Shown here in pieces: positions 36,966-44,603 of a stretch of DNA of 64,000 bases. Where the stretch lies: NCBI RefSeq assembly GCF_000337815.1, contig NZ_AOLN01000006.1:124001-188000 (forward strand), read 5' to 3'. The notes under the pieces are model-generated. The model saw nothing but the letters and a program-made list of their open reading frames with translations. It ran no database searches and had not been told where the DNA came from. The translations under genes were made by a program, and so were the position numbers. The DNA comes from Haloferax mucosum ATCC BAA-1512. GTDB lineage: Archaea; Halobacteriota; Halobacteria; Halobacteriales; Haloferacaceae. Each line of letters opens with the position of its first letter. Within the stretch, counting starts at the first letter, position 1.

Positions 36966-37892
36966 CTACTCTTCGCTGTCAGCGTGGGCGCGGACCCACA
37001 ACTCGCCAATCCGGGAGAGTCGCGTCCGGTAGGACTTCCCGCGTTCTTCCTGCTCGATATACCCTTTGCCGCCGGGACCGAGGCGGTCTACGTTGTAGAT
37101 GACCTTCGACCGGAAGGAGTCGGTGTACTCCTCGTTCATCTCGCGTGCGAGGGCTTCGGCGAGTTCTGAGACGGAGCCGAATTCGCCGTGTTCGCCGAGT
37201 TTGAACAGGATAACCTCCTCGAACGGTTTGACGTTCGAAAAGGAGGCGACGGGGAGTTCGACGATGTGACGACCGTCGATCTCCTTCGCGCCGATGGTCG
37301 TTCCACGTTCGTCGAACTCCGAGAGGAGGTCCGAGGTGGCGTCGAGGCGCTCGCGGATGCGGTCGGCGTCGATTTCGCCGGATTCGAGGAGGTCTTGCAG
37401 GAGGGCGCGTTCGGTTCGGAGTTCCTCGGCGAGTTCGGTTTCGAGGTACTTCTCGGGTGCCGTGTAGTAAGTGTGGATGCGTTCGCGGTCGGCCTGTCGT
37501 TCGACCATGATGGAGTGTGCGGCGGTTGCGAAGGCAAAGGAGACGGGCCGAGGCATCGCGCTCACGTTGACCCACACTTCGCCGGGGTCATCGTCGTCGT
37601 CCCGGAGTTCGTCGTCGGCGTCGAGTTCCGCGTTGATGAGGTCGTACGCCTGCTCGAACGCGGCGTCGTAGTCGTACACGTCGTCAACGATGACCTGCTC
37701 TGTCTCCGCACCGAGGAGGTTCTGAAAGTCCTTGCCGAGTTTCCCCGAGAGGTTCCGTGAGTACTCGACGTTCGCCTCGCTCCCGACAGCGCCTTCGAGG
37801 AGAATGACGCGGTCAACGTCCAACTGATCGCGGATGAGCGGCGCGATGAGTCGGTCGTAGTCGAACCCGACGGGAACGATGTGCGTCTGCAT
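36966..37892 (-). CDS. CARF-like domain/winged-helix regulator (DUF6293 type)
   Basis: A 308-residue protein. MQTHIVPVGFDYDRLIAPLIRDQLDVDRVILLEGAVGS resembles the N-terminal strand of CARF-like nucleotide-sensing domains, and EVWVNVSAMPRPVSFAFATAAHSIM is the glycine-poor second signature. The C-terminal part is a winged-helix region (EVILFKLGEHGEFGSVSELAEALAREMNEEYTDSFRSKVIYNVDRLGPGGKGYIEQEERGKSYRTRLSRIGELWV). NCBI-type annotation calls related proteins HFX_2341-family transcriptional regulators. The ligand is unknown. There is no CRISPR or effector gene nearby. It is convergent with the enolase-like gene, 29 bases apart. Confidence 0.78.
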   Translation of the reverse strand: MQTHIVPVGFDYDRLIAPLIRDQLDVDRVILLEGAVGSEANVEYSRNLSGKLGKDFQNLLGAETEQVIVDDVYDYDAAFEQAYDLINAELDADDELRDDDDDPGEVWVNVSAMPRPVSFAFATAAHSIMVERQADRERIHTYYTAPEKYLETELAEELRTERALLQDLLESGEIDADRIRERLDATSDLLSEFDERGTTIGAKEIDGRHIVELPVASFSNVKPFEEVILFKLGEHGEFGSVSELAEALAREMNEEYTDSFRSKVIYNVDRLGPGGKGYIEQEERGKSYRTRLSRIGELWVRAHADSEE

Positions 37893-38124
37893 ACGTGGTA
37901 CGTCGGCGGGGTTGGTTATGAATCCGACCAACTAGGACGCGAGATTGTACTCAATTACGACAGTCTATCTCCCGCGTCCACACCGCTCGTCTACTGGCAA
38001 ACGCCACTCACAACGATAGTACAACTCGCATCAGCCGGTGCCTCGATACACAGGAAGCACCACGCCAGGTGAGCCAACGAATAATTGTCAGTTTATTATT
38101 ACGTATGGATTCTCAATCGATATC

Positions 38125-38556
38125 ATGGACATCGAAGCGAGACCGAGTACCGTCCCGACCGCCATCCGGCAGATGTTCGGCGTCGTCACCGACGGACAGT
38201 CGTACAAAAACATCGCGTACCTTCTGTTATCGTTCCCGCTCGGGAGCTTCTACCTCGTGGCACTCGTCGCGGGTCTCGGACTCGGTATCAGTCTCCCTCT
38301 CACCCTCGTTGGACTACCGCTCCTTTTCGGCGTACTCTATCTCGGGCGTCTCCTCGCCGCGGGTGAACGCCGCCTCGCTGAGAGGTTGTTGGGTCTCGAA
38401 ATCGAGCGTCCGCCATCGCTGGAGCGGTGGAGTCCCATGGACAGCCTCCAATCGGTCGCCACGACGCTAGAACGGTTCACGCCCTTCACACACGTCCCAC
38501 GACCCCAGCCGGGAACAGCAATCGGTGGCTCCTCACGAGTCCAGCATCGTGAGTAG
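38125..38556 (+). pseudogene. Sensor-domain membrane protein, N-terminal half (frameshifted)
   Basis: It encodes 143 residues: MDIEARPSTVPTAIRQMFGVVTDGQSYKNIAYLLLSFPLGSFYLVALVAGLGLGISLPLTLVGLPLLFGVLYLG, then LLAAGERRLAERLLGLEIERP, the first half of a 'putative sensor' domain (two membrane segments plus a short helix). It ends in a frame full of non-membrane residues (RPQPGTAIGGSS). The missing second half is read in the +1 frame just downstream (38549-38890). TTTATTATT (38091-38099) is a likely TATA region. Confidence 0.7.
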
Positions 38557-38890
38557 TGTCCGGTCACTTCTCACGAGCTCCGCGACGTGGACCTCGATGT
38601 TGTTTCTCTTTTTGAAATTCGTCCTCGGGACGGCGTCGTTCGTGCTCGTCTCGGTACTCGGGCCGCTGTCGCTTGGGTTTATCGCCGTGCCGCTGTACTA
38701 CGACCAACCGGACGTCTTCGTCGGCATCACTGGCGTGGTACAAGTCGAAACGCTCCCCGACGCGCTGGGCGTCGCTGTGGTCGGGTTCTTACTGCTCGTC
38801 GTTTCGCTCCACGTCTTCAACCTCGCGGCGCGACTGTCTGGTCGGATTGCGAAGGCCTTGTTAGCGCCGGGAGACCTCAGACCCGTCTGA
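38549..38890 (+). pseudogene. Sensor-domain membrane protein, C-terminal half (frameshifted)
   Basis: This frame carries SSVRSLLTSSATWTSMLFLFLKFVLGTASFVLVSVLGPLSLGFIAVPLYYDQPD, then TLPDALGVAVVGFLLLVVSLHVFNLAARLSGRIAKALL, the last two membrane segments of the same domain, in the +1 frame relative to the first half. An in-frame GTG at 38549 overlaps the TAG of the upstream frame, so translation by reinitiation is possible; another GTG is at 38525. Most likely one gene was split by a single-base change or a sequencing error, but coupled two-gene expression cannot be excluded. Confidence 0.65.
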
Positions 38891-38891
38891 T

Positions 38892-39278
38892 TCAGTTCCA
38901 TTTCGAGATGTCGAGGTGGACGCCGCCACGGATGAAATCGACGCCCAGAAAGAGCATCATCGAGACCATCGTCACCATCGCAAACACATCGAAAAATAGG
39001 GCTTCACGGGACCCGCCGGGCCTCGGGGCAGTCATTGCGAGCATGCCGATGCCGAAGCAGATGTAGCCAATTCCCGTGATGCCGTGCCATTCGATAGATT
39101 TCGAGCCGATGGCGAGCGAGTCGCGCAGTCCAGCGAAGATGAAGAGGAGACCCCCAACGGCGAACCCCGCCATCCAACCCACCTGACGAAGGTGGTCGGG
39201 AGGACCGAATAGCGCCATCAGCACGGCGAAGATGAGGAGGTTGAACACGCCGAGACCGAAGAGAAACCATCGCTTCAT
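38892..39278 (-). CDS. Small membrane protein, four hydrophobic segments
   Basis: A 128-residue protein: MKRWFLFGLGVFNLLIFAVLMALFG, WMAGFAVGGLLFIFAGLRD, WHGITGIGYICFGIGMLAMTA and ALFFDVFAMVTMVSMMLFLGVDFI, a compact four-segment membrane protein with a short C-terminus. I know of no function. It lies two bases after the stop of the frameshifted sensor gene, convergent with it, so their 3' ends are nearly joined. The nearest upstream gene on this strand (isochorismatase) starts 650 bases away. Confidence 0.72.
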   Translation of the reverse strand: MKRWFLFGLGVFNLLIFAVLMALFGPPDHLRQVGWMAGFAVGGLLFIFAGLRDSLAIGSKSIEWHGITGIGYICFGIGMLAMTAPRPGGSREALFFDVFAMVTMVSMMLFLGVDFIRGGVHLDISKWN

Positions 39279-39344
39279 ACGACCGCTATCCCCGACAGGA
39301 ATGAAAAGATACCGACAAAACTCGGAACGGTCGCGGGCGTCGGA

Positions 39345-39929
39345 TTACCGCGTCGGCAACAACGCCGCCGACTCGACGACCGTCGCAAACTCGTTGTTCA
39401 GATGTGCCAGCGCGGTCCGGTGCATCTCGTCGGCCGAGTAGGATTTGCCGTCGTGGCCGTCGCGGTCGAACGTCGCCGTCGCGTCGGCCGGGAGATACAC
39501 CTCGAACCCGAGATTCTCGGCCATTCGCGTCGTCGTCGAGACGCAGTGGTCGGTCGTGAGCCCGCAAACGACGAGCGTCGAGTGGTCGCGCTCGCGGAGC
39601 CACGATTCGAGACCGGTGCCGATGAACCCGCTGTTGACGCGTTTCGTGAACGTCGGTTCGTCGGTTTCGGGGGTCGCCTCCGGTTTCCAGTCGAATCCCT
39701 CGGCGTCGCTTCGAAGCGGTGAGCCCGCTTCCGTCGAGTCGTGGCGGACGTGGACGACCGGTCGCTCGGCCTCGCGCCACGCGTTGAGCAGGTCGGCGAC
39801 GCGGGCTTCCATCCCGGGGTTGTTTCGGTCGCCCCACGCGGGGTCGTCGAAGCCGACCTGCATGTCGATACAGACGAGAACGGCGTCTTCGGGGAGTCCA
39901 GCGCCGTCCGAGCGGACGATTTCAGACAT
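39345..39929 (-). CDS. Isochorismatase-family cysteine hydrolase
   Basis: A 194-residue hydrolase. The catalytic triad of this family is visible: Asp in [13 protein letters not shown] (about residue 22), Lys in [19 protein letters not shown] and Cys in [27 protein letters not shown]. The cis-peptide GLTTDHC is typical of pyrazinamidase/N-carbamoylsarcosine and isochorismatase-like enzymes. The true substrate is not predictable. Its ATG overlaps the TGA of the YqcI/YcgG gene by one base (TGATG), so the two genes form an operon with the YqcI/YcgG gene first. Confidence 0.9.
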   Translation of the reverse strand: MSEIVRSDGAGLPEDAVLVCIDMQVGFDDPAWGDRNNPGMEARVADLLNAWREAERPVVHVRHDSTEAGSPLRSDAEGFDWKPEATPETDEPTFTKRVNSGFIGTGLESWLRERDHSTLVVCGLTTDHCVSTTTRMAENLGFEVYLPADATATFDRDGHDGKSYSADEMHRTALAHLNNEFATVVESAALLPTR

Positions 39930-40726
39930 CAGTCGTCCGCGGGTGCCGTCGACACTTTCGGGTGTTCACGGGAGATGCGAATCGGGCACTCGTCGGGGGC
40001 TTGTGAGTCGTCAGAAGAGAACATATACTGCGGCCACTCGCGGTCGCCTTCGACGCCCCAATCGCCGAGGTCGGCGTGTGGACAGACACCGTCGTACTCT
40101 TCGATGCGGTTCTGGATGACCTCGCGGGCGTGCTGTCCGGCCTCGGTGTCGGCGGTGATGCCGTCGAAGAGCGCCCGAGGCTGGAACGTGATTTCGAGTC
40201 CCCACGGGCAGTAACGGCTCATCCGCTCGTCGTAGAAGGGCGCGCGAGTGGTCGGGAACATGGGTTCGCCACCGAAGGAGAACTCCCACGTCGGGTCGTC
40301 GGGGTCGGTTGGGATGTCTTCGGGCCACGGTTCCGGGTCGTGGACGTGGAGGAACTGCAGGATATGCCAGAGGTGTTCGTGGTAGTCGGCCTCCGTCAGG
40401 TCCGCTTCGGGCGGTTTGAAGAACGTGACGAGTGAACACTGCTCGGAGTAGTCCGGATACGTGTCGATGTATTCGAGCAGGTTGTCCCGAAGCGCCAACA
40501 ATGCGTCTTTGTCGGTCATCGAATCGACGAACGTGTAGAGCGCGTCGCCGTTGCGCTCGGAGTCGATACCGAAGTAACACGGGAACGGCGAACCCTCGTG
40601 GTCGCCGAGCATCGTCTCGCGGAACGTCTCGTAGTGCTGGTCCGCCCAGTCGGGGAGGTCGTCGTCGTCGATACGACGACGAAGCACGCCTTGCTCCATG
40701 AGCACCTGGTGACCCGGCTCGTTCAT
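39929..40726 (-). CDS. YqcI/YcgG family protein
   Basis: A 265-residue protein of the YqcI/YcgG family. Supporting pieces: [118 protein letters not shown], and the end with [11 protein letters not shown]-like [23 protein letters not shown]. The Cys residues and the CPH-like motifs suggest a possible metal site. Biochemical function is unknown. It is coupled by overlap to the isochorismatase-like gene, hinting at a shared pathway. Confidence 0.8.
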   Translation of the reverse strand: MNEPGHQVLMEQGVLRRRIDDDDLPDWADQHYETFRETMLGDHEGSPFPCYFGIDSERNGDALYTFVDSMTDKDALLALRDNLLEYIDTYPDYSEQCSLVTFFKPPEADLTEADYHEHLWHILQFLHVHDPEPWPEDIPTDPDDPTWEFSFGGEPMFPTTRAPFYDERMSRYCPWGLEITFQPRALFDGITADTEAGQHAREVIQNRIEEYDGVCPHADLGDWGVEGDREWPQYMFSSDDSQAPDECPIRISREHPKVSTAPADD

Positions 40727-40819
40727 GCGCGTGAGTTAGTGTGTGCCGATTTGAGGGTTCGGGTTTGTAGGTCGAATTAGACCCGTGAAACTGAGGATTC
40801 CGACACCAATCTCGGCCGC

Positions 40820-41314
40820 TTACAGCGGGCGGTCCATCTTCACGTACCGCGTCTCGTAGCCCAGTTCCTCGTAGCACGACCGTGCGACGTCGTTGCGGGC
40901 GTGGACGCTCAACGCGGCCCGGTCGCACCCACGTTCACGGCCCCAGTCGTGCGCCCGCTCCAGTAGCGCCGTGCCGAGGCCGTCGCCTCGGGCGTCGGAA
41001 GTGACGTAGAGGTCTTTCACCTTGGCGACCGAGTCGCGGGCGAACACCGACGGTGCCTCAGAATACGAGACGGTCGTATACCCGAGGAGGGACGCGTCAG
41101 AACCCTCGTCTCCGTCTTCGCCGACGGCGACGAACGTTCGTACGTCGTCGTCGTCGAGTTGGCTGTGACGGTACGCCACCGCTTCCGAGCGAACGTCAAC
41201 GTCGTCCGCCAGCGCATCGTACTGGTCGATATCGCCCATCTCTGCCGCGAAGGGGAGCCACAGGTCGTCGATGAGTGCGGGCACGTCGTCGGCGTGAAGT
41301 GGTCGAATCTCCAT
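40820..41314 (-). CDS. GNAT family N-acetyltransferase
   Basis: A 164-residue GNAT protein starting MEIRPLHADDVPALIDDLWLPF. The acetyl-CoA region is KVKDLYVTSDARGDGLGTALLERAHDWGRERGCDRAALSVHARNDVARSCYEELGYETRYVKMDRPL, with the Q/RxxGxG/A loop as ARGDGLGTA and the conserved Tyr near the end (SCYEELGY). The substrate is unknown. The ATG at 41314 was preferred over a start two codons upstream. It is followed on this strand, at 40726, by the YqcI/isochorismatase operon, separated by 93 bases. Confidence 0.9.
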   Translation of the reverse strand: MEIRPLHADDVPALIDDLWLPFAAEMGDIDQYDALADDVDVRSEAVAYRHSQLDDDDVRTFVAVGEDGDEGSDASLLGYTTVSYSEAPSVFARDSVAKVKDLYVTSDARGDGLGTALLERAHDWGRERGCDRAALSVHARNDVARSCYEELGYETRYVKMDRPL

Positions 41315-41391
41315 GTGCAACCGACGACTCCGACTGCTGTCAAAAAAGCATCTATTCTGCAGGGCGGTTCGGGGACACCGCAGTCACGGTA

Positions 41392-41676
41392 TCACTCGAT
41401 TTCGAGTTCGCCGGACACACCGCCGTCGCCGCCGTCTTCGTCCCATTCGAGTTCGAACTCGATGCTCAGTTCGCCGGGTTCGCCCGCGGGACCTTCGCGC
41501 TCGGCTTTTACCTCGAACGTCGGCGTGTCCGGTGGGTCCATCGTCACGGACTGGTCGCCCGCTTTCAGCGTAATCGCCTCGCCGGAGTCGAGTTTGTCGG
41601 CGACGGTCCGGAGGTACGCGGCGATATCGGCTCTCGTCTGGCGGCTCTCGGATTCGAACAGCACTTCTTCTGGCAT
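41392..41676 (-). CDS. Amphi-Trp domain protein
   Basis: A 94-residue acidic protein with the amphi-Trp pattern: MPEEVLFESESRQTRADIAAYLRTVADKLDSGEAITLKAGDQSVTMDPP, followed by a beta-rich FEVKAEREG and the closing ELSIEFELEWDEDGGDG. Members are common in archaea and some bacteria, have unknown roles and are sometimes linked to membranes or signalling. It is monocistronic, with flanking genes separated by 77 and 84 bases. Confidence 0.85.
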   Translation of the reverse strand: MPEEVLFESESRQTRADIAAYLRTVADKLDSGEAITLKAGDQSVTMDPPDTPTFEVKAEREGPAGEPGELSIEFELEWDEDGGDGGVSGELEIE

Positions 41677-41760
41677 GGCCCTGTATTACTCGCGCAAGCG
41701 GATAAACTTCGTCTCGATGCGAAAAGAGACTGCAGACGAGATGGGGGCGTCGAAACGGGG

Positions 41761-43260
41761 TCAGTCGGCCCGCAGGCCCTCAGAGAACCGGCTTTGGTTC
41801 TCTTCGGGCGCCGCGACGGTCGTCGCGGAGACGCCGACGGTGAGCACGGCCGAGAGGGCCATGCCCCAGAGCGCGTAATCCCACGTGAGATACGTCGCGC
41901 CGAAGAGGGTCATCGTGCCGATTTCGACGGCGGGAATGAAGACGTGCGCTAAATAGAACGCTTGCCCGCCGAGGATGCCCGCGAAGATTCCGGAGCGCGT
42001 GGTTTTCGTCCAGTAGAGCGCGACGATAACCGGGAGAGCCATCTGTGCGAAGCCGCCGAAGGCGGTGTCGCCGACCTCGATGAGCGTGCCGGGTCGGAAC
42101 AGGCTGGCGACGAACGTGAGGGTGGCAAAGAGCGCGACGCCGATGCGGGCGAGCCACGCTTCGCGGGCGTCGCTCGCCGACGGGTTAACGAACGGCCGGT
42201 AGAGGTCGCGGGTGAAGTACGACGACCCCGAGAGGAGCATCGAGTCCGACGAGGACATCATCGCGGCCATCGCGCCGGCGACGACGAGGGCGGCGAACCA
42301 GACGGGCGTGTACTCGTTGAGCAGGACGGGAAGGACGTTGGCCCCGTCGGGCACCGCGACGCCGAGTCCGGCCGCCCACGTCCCGAGGATGAACGCGGGG
42401 AGGAACAGCAGGACGACGAGAACGGGCCACAGAGCGAACGAGCGTTTGAGGACCGTGCCGGACTTGGCGACGAAAAATCGCTGGTTAATCTGTGGGAACA
42501 TCGCCACGCCGAAGGCGATCGTCACCGCCGAGGAGATGATGAACTGCGGCGAGTAGAGACCGCCACCGAGACTGAGGAATTCGGGTTTGTTCGTCGCCAG
42601 CGCGTTCGAGAGCGCCGCCGGCCCGCCGGCCGCGGAAGCGACCCACCCGACTGCGAGCCAGACGACGCCGAGCATGAACAGCCCTTGGAGCGTATCTGTC
42701 CACGCGACGCCGCGAAGCCCGGCGATGACGACGTAGGCGATCATGAACACCGTGATACCGGCGGCCCCAGCCCAGTACGGAACGAGACCGTTCGTGAGAC
42801 CGACGAGCGCTTCACCGGCACCCATCTGCTGGAGCATCACGTACGGGAACAGCCAAAACAGACTGATACCGGCGACGAGAGCGCGGAGGCGCTTCGAGCC
42901 GAAGCGGTCGCCGAGCATCTCGCCGAGCGTGACGTAGCCGTGGGCCTTGCCGACGAGCCACTGCTTGTAGCCGACGACGTACCAGAGAATCGCAAAGAGG
43001 ACGCCGTCCATGACACCCATCACGAGAATCCACTCCGGTCCCGCGCGGTAGGCGAGGTCCGGGCCGCCGAAGAAGGTAAACGCGGAGAGGAGCGTCGCAA
43101 ACGTCGTAAAGAGGAGTACGACGGTGCCGATAGAACGCCCGGCGAGGTAGTAATCTTCGGCGTCGCTACTCGTGAGACGGTACGCGAGCAACCCGACGGC
43201 GAGTGCGACCACTAAGTACGCGCCGACGACGCCGAGTTGCAGTTGGAGTTCGGACACCAT
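41761..43260 (-). CDS. Sodium:solute symporter (SSS family)
   Basis: A 499-residue sodium symporter with 13 expected membrane segments. LTSSDAEDYYLAGRSIGTVVLLFTTFATLLSAFTFFGGPDLAYRAGPEW is the SSS N-terminal core. GVAWTDTLQGLFMLG and GAMAAMMSSSDSMLLSGSSYFTRDLYRPFV, with its Ser-rich Na+ site region, complete the fold. The solute is not predictable. Its ATG overlaps the TGA of the DUF3311 gene by one base, as in many organisms in which DUF3311 accompanies the transporter. Two inverted repeats lie upstream of the operon. Confidence 0.94.
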   Translation of the reverse strand: MVSELQLQLGVVGAYLVVALAVGLLAYRLTSSDAEDYYLAGRSIGTVVLLFTTFATLLSAFTFFGGPDLAYRAGPEWILVMGVMDGVLFAILWYVVGYKQWLVGKAHGYVTLGEMLGDRFGSKRLRALVAGISLFWLFPYVMLQQMGAGEALVGLTNGLVPYWAGAAGITVFMIAYVVIAGLRGVAWTDTLQGLFMLGVVWLAVGWVASAAGGPAALSNALATNKPEFLSLGGGLYSPQFIISSAVTIAFGVAMFPQINQRFFVAKSGTVLKRSFALWPVLVVLLFLPAFILGTWAAGLGVAVPDGANVLPVLLNEYTPVWFAALVVAGAMAAMMSSSDSMLLSGSSYFTRDLYRPFVNPSASDAREAWLARIGVALFATLTFVASLFRPGTLIEVGDTAFGGFAQMALPVIVALYWTKTTRSGIFAGILGGQAFYLAHVFIPAVEIGTMTLFGATYLTWDYALWGMALSAVLTVGVSATTVAAPEENQSRFSEGLRAD

Positions 43261-43475
43261 CAGCGCGCCTCCCCCACGATACCGCGGTCCCACGCCTCTC
43301 GCGTGAACAGGTGGAAGACGATAGCCGTGAGAATCATCCAGCCGACGTGCCACCAGAGCCACAACGGAAGCCCGGCGAACACCCGACTGTCTCCCCAGAG
43401 GAACCACGGGACGGCAAACGTCACGAGAATTGCAAACGTCGCAATCCAGCGATAGTCGATGCGTGTGCTCGTCAT
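43260..43475 (-). CDS. DUF3311-like small membrane subunit
   Basis: A 71-residue protein with two membrane segments (WIATFAILVTFAVPWFLWG and LPLWLWWHVGWMILTAIVFHLF) and a polar end DRGIVGEAR. DUF3311 proteins precede SSS symporter genes and may be small transporter subunits. It overlaps the symporter start as TGATG, showing translational coupling. The start at 43475 (MTSTRIDYRW) fits the upstream sequences better than an extension through the inverted repeats. Confidence 0.8.
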   Translation of the reverse strand: MTSTRIDYRWIATFAILVTFAVPWFLWGDSRVFAGLPLWLWWHVGWMILTAIVFHLFTREAWDRGIVGEAR

Positions 43476-43506
43476 TCGTAGGAACAATAATCGACAATTA
43501 GACGTA

Positions 43507-43526
43507 AAGGTTACTCTATTAACCTT
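43507..43526. promoter_or_regulatory. Inverted repeat 1 upstream of the symporter operon
   Basis: AAGGTTA and TAACCTT, 7-bp arms separated by CTCTAT, lie 32-51 bases upstream of the DUF3311 ATG, near the expected core promoter. It is a candidate operator that could also affect the divergent isomerase gene. The regulator is unknown. Confidence 0.6.
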
Positions 43527-43536
43527 CGGTACTGCG

Positions 43537-43561
43537 CATTGAAGAATAATTTTCTTCAATG
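43537..43561. promoter_or_regulatory. Inverted repeat 2 in the same intergenic region
   Basis: CATTGAAGAA and TTCTTCAATG form perfect 10-bp arms around a TAATT centre. It lies 10 bases from inverted repeat 1 and about 62 bases upstream of the DUF3311 start; the sugar-isomerase-like gene starts 108 bases on the other side. The long perfect arms make a chance origin unlikely. Confidence 0.7.
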
Positions 43562-43668
43562 AGTGTCGGCGGCGTTCTGCCCGCGTGTGGGGTTACTCGC
43601 AGTCCGTTTCACCCGCTAATCGTTGCGTGCGCCGGAACAATTTCCAGCGGTGAAGCCGATACAGTCGT

Positions 43669-44409
43669 ATGAAGTTCGGGTTGCAGTTGTACTCGCTCAG
43701 GGCGCTCGACGAATCGACAGCCTCGCTCGTCGCCCGCACTGCCGACGCCGGGTTCGACGGGGTCGAGTTCGCGGGCGTCGATGACGAATCGAGCATCCGC
43801 ACGGCACTCGACGAAACCGGTCTCGAAGCGCCCGCCGCCCACGTTCCAATCGAGGCGCTCGAAGATGACCTCGACGCCGTCTGCGAGCAGTACGGGTCAC
43901 TCGGCGTGGAGACGCTCGTCGTCCCGTATCTCCCGCCCAAAGCCTTCGCCGACGCCGACGCAGTTGCCGAGACGGCACGCCGGTTAGACGACCTGACGGC
44001 GCGGTGCGACGACCGGGGCGTCAGACTACTCTACCACAACCACGAACACGAACTGCGGACGGTCGCGGGCGACCCCGCGCTCGACCACCTCGCAGAACGG
44101 TCCGGCATCGGCTTCGAACTCGACCTCGCGTGGCTCCTCGCCGCGGGCTACGACCCTGCGACGTACATCGAGCGCTACGCGGACAGAACGCCCATCGTCC
44201 ACCTGAAAGACGTCGTTCTCGATGCCGACGCCGAACGCGGGGGCCGCCCTGTCGTTCTGGGTGAGGGTGACCTCGACATCGACGCGTGCCTCGCGGCCGC
44301 CGGAGACGACTTCGTCGAGTGGGCAATCGTCGAGCACGACGACCCCGACGACCCGGCGGCGTTCTGTGCGGCCGCAGGAGACGTCGTCTCAACGCTTCGA
44401 ACGAGATAG
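43669..44409 (+). CDS. Sugar phosphate isomerase/epimerase-like TIM barrel
   Basis: A 246-residue xylose-isomerase-like TIM-barrel (AP endonuclease family 2). MKFGLQLYSLRALDESTASLVARTADAGFDGVEFAGVDDESS begins the barrel. Metal-binding residues are expected in LLYHNHEHELRTV, FELDLAWLLAAGYDPATYIERYADRTPIVHLKDVVLD and EWAIVEHDDPDDP. Members act on sugars or inositol derivatives or have other roles. It is divergent from the sodium symporter operon, so a shared uptake and use of one compound is possible. Its own promoter region contains inverted repeat 2. Confidence 0.88.
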   Translation: MKFGLQLYSLRALDESTASLVARTADAGFDGVEFAGVDDESSIRTALDETGLEAPAAHVPIEALEDDLDAVCEQYGSLGVETLVVPYLPPKAFADADAVAETARRLDDLTARCDDRGVRLLYHNHEHELRTVAGDPALDHLAERSGIGFELDLAWLLAAGYDPATYIERYADRTPIVHLKDVVLDADAERGGRPVVLGEGDLDIDACLAAAGDDFVEWAIVEHDDPDDPAAFCAAAGDVVSTLRTR

Positions 44410-44523
44410 ACACCGCGCCCGAAAACGAGCGAGTTCGACGAGTTCGCCGATTTTGCCGCGAGTGAAGCGCTCGCGCGGAGCGTTCGAATCGCCGGCCACG
44501 ATAGATATTTCCCTCGGGACCGA

Positions 44524-44534
44524 CTTATATAAAG
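44524..44534 (+). promoter_or_regulatory. TATA box of dnaG
   Basis: CTTATATAAAG is a strong symmetrical TATA element, 70 bases ahead of the dnaG ATG. Transcription would start near 44560, giving an unusually long leader of about 45 bases for a haloarchaeal gene, with GGGGG near 44591-44595 possibly helping ribosome binding. Confidence 0.55.
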
Positions 44535-44603
44535 ACGGTCGTGGGCCACGCCTGCGACGACATCACAATCATCACTTCACACCCCTCGCAGGGGGACTCA
44601 CCA

